Assembly (NCBI RefSeq): GCF_003937825.1
Contig: NZ_RSFW01000019.1
Location: forward strand, 149,622 to 213,621
DNA from: Mesobacillus subterraneus
GTDB lineage: Bacteria > Bacillota > Bacilli > Bacillales > Cytobacillaceae
DNA: 64,000 nucleotides
Direction of reading: 5' to 3'
In this document: positions 61,543 through 64,000 of the stretch, piece after piece
Position numbering within the stretch: position 1 is the stretch's first letter
Layout of the letters: the number at the start of each line of letters is the position of its first letter
Translations under genes and position numbers: made by a program
The notes under the pieces: model-generated
What the model saw: only the letters and a program-made list of their open reading frames with translations
Told to the model about the DNA's origin: nothing
Databases searched by the model: none

Positions 61543-61688
61543 CGTCTTTTCCCCTTTTATCTCTGCTTTTTAAAAACATTTTACCAGAAAGAAAACGAAA
61601 AAAGACCAATTGGTGAAAACTTGTAAAAGTTAGTACCAACGTTATTTCGGGTATAAGATAAGAAAAGCTAAAGGAGGCTGAATGAAAC

Positions 61689-62000
61689 ATGGAGATTGAA
61701 AAGAAGCACATCCTTAAGTCATATAAAAATGAAAAAGAGGCAATCGATTCTATCGAAAAAATAAAGAACGAAAAGGACAGTCCTGTAAACAGTTCTATCT
61801 CGGGGTATAATGTTGAAAGACCTTCACAAAAGGAAAAATACCCAACGAACGCTTTCAGCCCTGGCGAACTGGACATGGGTGAACCAGCATTCAGAGATTA
61901 CGCCGATGACCCATCAGACAACCCGGAAGCTGATACACCTCGATTGAAAGATTACGAACGCCCTTTGCCAGAACGCCCAATGCACAATCGAGTGAGATAA
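61689..62000 (+). CDS. Hypothetical hydrophilic protein, 103 residues
   Basis: Charged protein without membrane or signal segments (KHILKSYKNEKEAIDSIEKI; PRLKDYERPLPERPMHNRVR). AAAGGAGG lies 11 bases upstream, slightly far. The C-terminal third is Pro- and Asp-rich and probably disordered. Bacillus-specific by look; not recognised. Confidence 0.65.
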   Translation: MEIEKKHILKSYKNEKEAIDSIEKIKNEKDSPVNSSISGYNVERPSQKEKYPTNAFSPGELDMGEPAFRDYADDPSDNPEADTPRLKDYERPLPERPMHNRVR

Positions 62001-62035
62001 AGTAAAGGTGCACGGAATTCCGTGCACCTTTACTT
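62001..62035. terminator. Bidirectional terminator, perfect palindrome
   Basis: AGTAAAGGTGCACGGAA pairs with TTCCGTGCACCTTTACT with no loop; T-rich flanks. It serves the hypothetical gene and the sirtuin gene. Confidence 0.9.
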
Positions 62036-62785
62036 TATCTTCTCATCTACTAGCGATAAAATCTTCCCAATCGAATCCTGAATTAAAAATGTGTCGGGCG
62101 CAAAGTCATATGGTGTTTCCCCTTTATTTATGATGATCATCGGGATACCATCTCTCCTGTATTGAGGAAATGCGGAAAATGGGGTGACTTTCAGGCTCGA
62201 GCCCAACACAAGCAAACAGTCAGCATCCGCTATCTGGTTAAGAATATATTCAAACCCTTCTGCAGTGAACCATTCCCCCGCATCCCCGAATAAGACAACG
62301 TCAGGTTTGATGTAACTGCCAGAATTGCACTTACCACAAACATAAAATCTATCGTTCTCTTGCATTCTGTTAACCATTTCTTCCAAAGTATACTTTGAAC
62401 CACAGTTCAAACAGGAAGCTGTGTTCATCGTGCCATGAAACTCAATAACATGTTTGCTGCCAGCTTTTTGGTGGAGCCCATCGATATTTTGCGTGATGAT
62501 ATGTTCGATCCTGCCTTCCTCCTCCCATTTTGCGAGGATTTGGTGCCCTTTATTTGGTATAGCATCCGGGTGATAAAGATTTTCCATTGCAAATTCGTAG
62601 AATCCTTTTGGATTTCCGTAAAAGTAGTCAAGAGACAAGATATATTCAGGAGCCATGGAATACAGTCCATTCCTCGAACGGAAATCCCTGATCCCAGATT
62701 CAGTACTGATTCCTGCACCGGAAAGAACAAGGATTTTCTTTGATTTTTGGATAATATCTGTACATAATTCTAGCGAATGGTCCAT
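62030..62785 (-). CDS. NAD-dependent protein deacylase (SIR2 family)
   Basis: 251 residues with sirtuin motifs GAGISTESGIRDFRS, QNIDGLHQKAG (catalytic His in IEFHGT) and the zinc site CLNCGSKY with CGKCNSG. It removes acyl groups from lysines using NAD+. GGAGCTGA precedes the ATG. Bacterial cobB/srtN type; cytosolic. Confidence 0.95.
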   Translation of the reverse strand: MDHSLELCTDIIQKSKKILVLSGAGISTESGIRDFRSRNGLYSMAPEYILSLDYFYGNPKGFYEFAMENLYHPDAIPNKGHQILAKWEEEGRIEHIITQNIDGLHQKAGSKHVIEFHGTMNTASCLNCGSKYTLEEMVNRMQENDRFYVCGKCNSGSYIKPDVVLFGDAGEWFTAEGFEYILNQIADADCLLVLGSSLKVTPFSAFPQYRRDGIPMIIINKGETPYDFAPDTFLIQDSIGKILSLVDEKIK

Positions 62786-62820
62786 GTAAATCAGCTCCTT
62801 TATTAGGATTCAGGTTCTTT

Positions 62821-62853
62821 TATGTCAACTTAATAACACTTTATGTTGACATA
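62821..62853 (+). promoter_or_regulatory. Candidate BirA (biotin repressor) operator upstream of bioY
   Basis: TATGTCAAC (62821-62829) and GTTGACATA (62845-62853) form an inverted repeat with a 15-base spacer. This resembles the Firmicutes BirA site TTGTTAAC-N15/16-GTTAACAA. Its right arm contains TTGACA, a possible -35 hexamer, so BirA binding would block the promoter. bioY starts 60 bp on. Confidence 0.6.
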
Positions 62854-62912
62854 TAATATTCTTAAAGTTTACTCTATTATTGTAGAGAAAAAACATAAAG
62901 GGGAAATACAAA

Positions 62913-63503
62913 ATGAAACTCAGAACACTTGATTTAACACTGGCAGCGATGTTTGTCGCCCTGATGGCGTTTGGCTCAAACATTACGTCCATTGTACCAT
63001 TCATGGTCATTGGAGGCGTGCCGATTACATTGCAAACGTTCTTTGCCATCCTGGCCGGAGCCGTACTTGGCAGCCGTTTAGGAGCTATTTCCATGGTCGT
63101 ATACACATTGGTTGGATTAGTTGGCGTACCCGTTTTCGCTCAGTTCACCGGCGGTTTCGGAACGCTGATTAAACCAACTTTCGGATTTATTCTATCATTT
63201 ATCTTTACTGCTTATGCTGTTGGGTTAATTGTTGAGAAAAAACATACAGTTTCAACGTTCATCTTTGCTTCCCTGATTGGACTCACGATTAATTATATCA
63301 TCGGCACAAACTGGATGTATTTTGCTTATAAATTCTGGGCAGCTGCACCAGAAGGCTTCACATACCAAATGGCATGGCTGTGGATGGTCGTTCCCCTTCC
63401 AAAGGACATCATCCTCGCAATCTTTGCAGGTTTAATGGCAGCCAGACTGGAAAGATCAGTGCTATCGAAACCTAGCTTCAGCCACCTGCGTAAAACTGCA
63501 TAA
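62913..63503 (+). CDS. bioY: Biotin transporter BioY
   Basis: 196 residues and about six membrane segments; S-component of the ECF biotin transporter (the BioMN/EcfAT energy unit is not in the window). Typical LAAMFVALMAFGSNIT, GGVPITLQTFFAILAGAVLG and the conserved GGFGTLIKPTFGFILSF. Biotin control by BirA is likely. AAAGGGG precedes the ATG. Confidence 0.95.
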   Translation: MKLRTLDLTLAAMFVALMAFGSNITSIVPFMVIGGVPITLQTFFAILAGAVLGSRLGAISMVVYTLVGLVGVPVFAQFTGGFGTLIKPTFGFILSFIFTAYAVGLIVEKKHTVSTFIFASLIGLTINYIIGTNWMYFAYKFWAAAPEGFTYQMAWLWMVVPLPKDIILAIFAGLMAARLERSVLSKPSFSHLRKTA

Positions 63504-63514
63504 AAGGGATATTG

Positions 63515-63553
63515 AGCATAACCTGGTTTTTAACTGGTTATGCTTTTTATTTT
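63515..63553 (+). terminator. Terminator of bioY
   Basis: AGCATAACC pairs with GGTTATGCT around 12 bases, followed by TTTTATTTT. Confidence 0.85.
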
Positions 63554-63787
63554 AAAATTGTACACATGATGGAAAGACCTTATGAGTTAAATGGGAATAC
63601 ATGAATTAACAAATTTAAGACTTACTCTTATAAGCCAAATGTGCATTTTAATGCAATCATTTTATCACCTTGCCCACTAAAATGACTGTTTTAAATTGAA
63701 AACTCTCGAATACATTTGCTTTTCAGTGATGTTATTCTATTTCTTAGTCTATTTATTAGCGAAAACAAGGTATAGATAGCTCAGATT
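63554..63787. other. AT-rich intergenic stretch
   Basis: No reading frame with ribosome binding site, no RNA gene and no hairpin beyond chance were seen between the bioY terminator and the repeat array. Confidence 0.5.
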
Positions 63788-63789
63788 TT

Positions 63790-63892
63790 AAATATATCGA
63801 CCACATTTTTTATTATATCAGCGGATTTTTGAATATATCGACCACATTTAGAATATATCGCCATATTTGCGAATATATCGACCAAATCACTT
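63790..63892. repeat. Array of five ~20-bp units near the rRNA operon end
   Basis: TATATC cores start at 63793, 63814, 63834, 63854 and 63874, spaced 21, 20, 20, 20 bp. Full units read GAATATATCGACCACATTT or close variants; copy 2 is degenerate. The spacing is not a multiple of three, so the array is not coding. Same architecture as the 21-bp array at 10445-10539, different core sequence. Confidence 0.8.
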
Positions 63893-63946
63893 ATCCAGAG
63901 CATTAACGTGGATCAGTTTGAGAACATGAGTATAAAATTCTACACA

Positions 63947-63981
63947 TAAAAAAGGACAGCCATAACAGCTGTCCTTTTTGG
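63947..63981 (-). terminator. Terminator of the rRNA operon
   Basis: AAAAAGGACAGC pairs with GCTGTCCTTTTT around CATAACA; minus strand shows T-run. It begins one base after the 5S rRNA 3' end. Confidence 0.93.
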
Positions 63982-64000
63982 TGCCCGGCGGCGTCCTACT
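63982..64000 (-). rRNA. rrf: 5S ribosomal RNA, 3' end (cut by window edge)
   Basis: The minus strand reads AGTAGGACGCCGCCGGGCA, the conserved 3' end of Bacillus 5S rRNA. The rest lies beyond the right edge. Its direction shows an rRNA operon entering from the right. Confidence 0.9.

Overview
The window looks like chromosome of a low-GC, endospore-forming Bacillaceae bacterium (Bacillus/Mesobacillus type). The evidence is the Bacillus-style ribosome binding sites with frequent GTG and TTG starts, a T-box leader on argS, an S-box (SAM riboswitch) on a methionine operon, a KinB-like sporulation kinase, DUF1657/DUF421 genes of the kind found in spoVA mobile operons, an RsbR paralogue, a cold-shock gene with a long leader, and families such as DUF3231, DUF3892 and DUF3900 that are typical of Bacilli. 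The right edge enters the 3' end of a 5S rRNA gene, so an rRNA operon reads into the window from the right. No insertion sequence, phage, tRNA or CRISPR array was seen.

Layout. 0-9.7 kb: start of a secreted protein, a forespore-type DUF1657-DUF1657-DUF421 operon, a radical SAM/SPASM enzyme, a HesB-like protein, T-box-argS, and an ECF sigma/anti-sigma pair with a SigX-like promoter. 9.7-16.6 kb: accessory region with a LysE exporter, a 21-bp repeat array, a NERD-domain protein, and a minus-strand run of a second DnaN-type clamp, methyltransferase, two NUDIX genes and a HIT gene. Three genes here are interrupted. 16.7-20.9 kb: the most interesting part, a small thioredoxin-fold gene with an in-frame TGA at the first position of its CxxC motif, followed by a hairpin with bSECIS geometry, about 1 kb from selB (selenocysteine-specific elongation factor); then coaW. 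20.9-33.5 kb: DUF3892, superoxide dismutase, M42 peptidase, an intergenic structured repeat, methyltransferase/NUDIX, DUF3900-sbcC-sbcD, RsbR-type regulator, a Cys-rich-tailed protein, and csp.

33.7-49 kb: KinB-like kinase, cstA/cory-CC-star/ArsA-type ATPase operon, a gas-vesicle remnant (gvpK-gvpJ) that abuts the last codons of a thermolysin-like protease, then promoter/SAM riboswitch/metI-metC-yitJ-metH. 49-64 kb: VanW-like lipoprotein, DUF4395, MATE exporter, SGNH hydrolase, a DHA2 MFS exporter with a divergent (frameshifted) TetR regulator, a DUF2161 nuclease-fold protein, SRPBCC, MBL-fold and alpha/beta hydrolases, a sirtuin, bioY with a BirA-type operator, a second ~20-bp repeat array, and the 5S rRNA terminator.

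How the genes work together: metI, metC, yitJ and metH form the route from activated homoserine and cysteine to methionine under one SAM riboswitch. SbcCD forms a nuclease complex with DUF3900 as operon partner. SelB and the putative selenoprotein imply that this strain inserts selenocysteine; selA, selD and tRNA-Sec are not in the window. Two of the broken genes (dnaN-like, TetR) are broken at A7 homopolymers, so sequencing error has to be considered for those.
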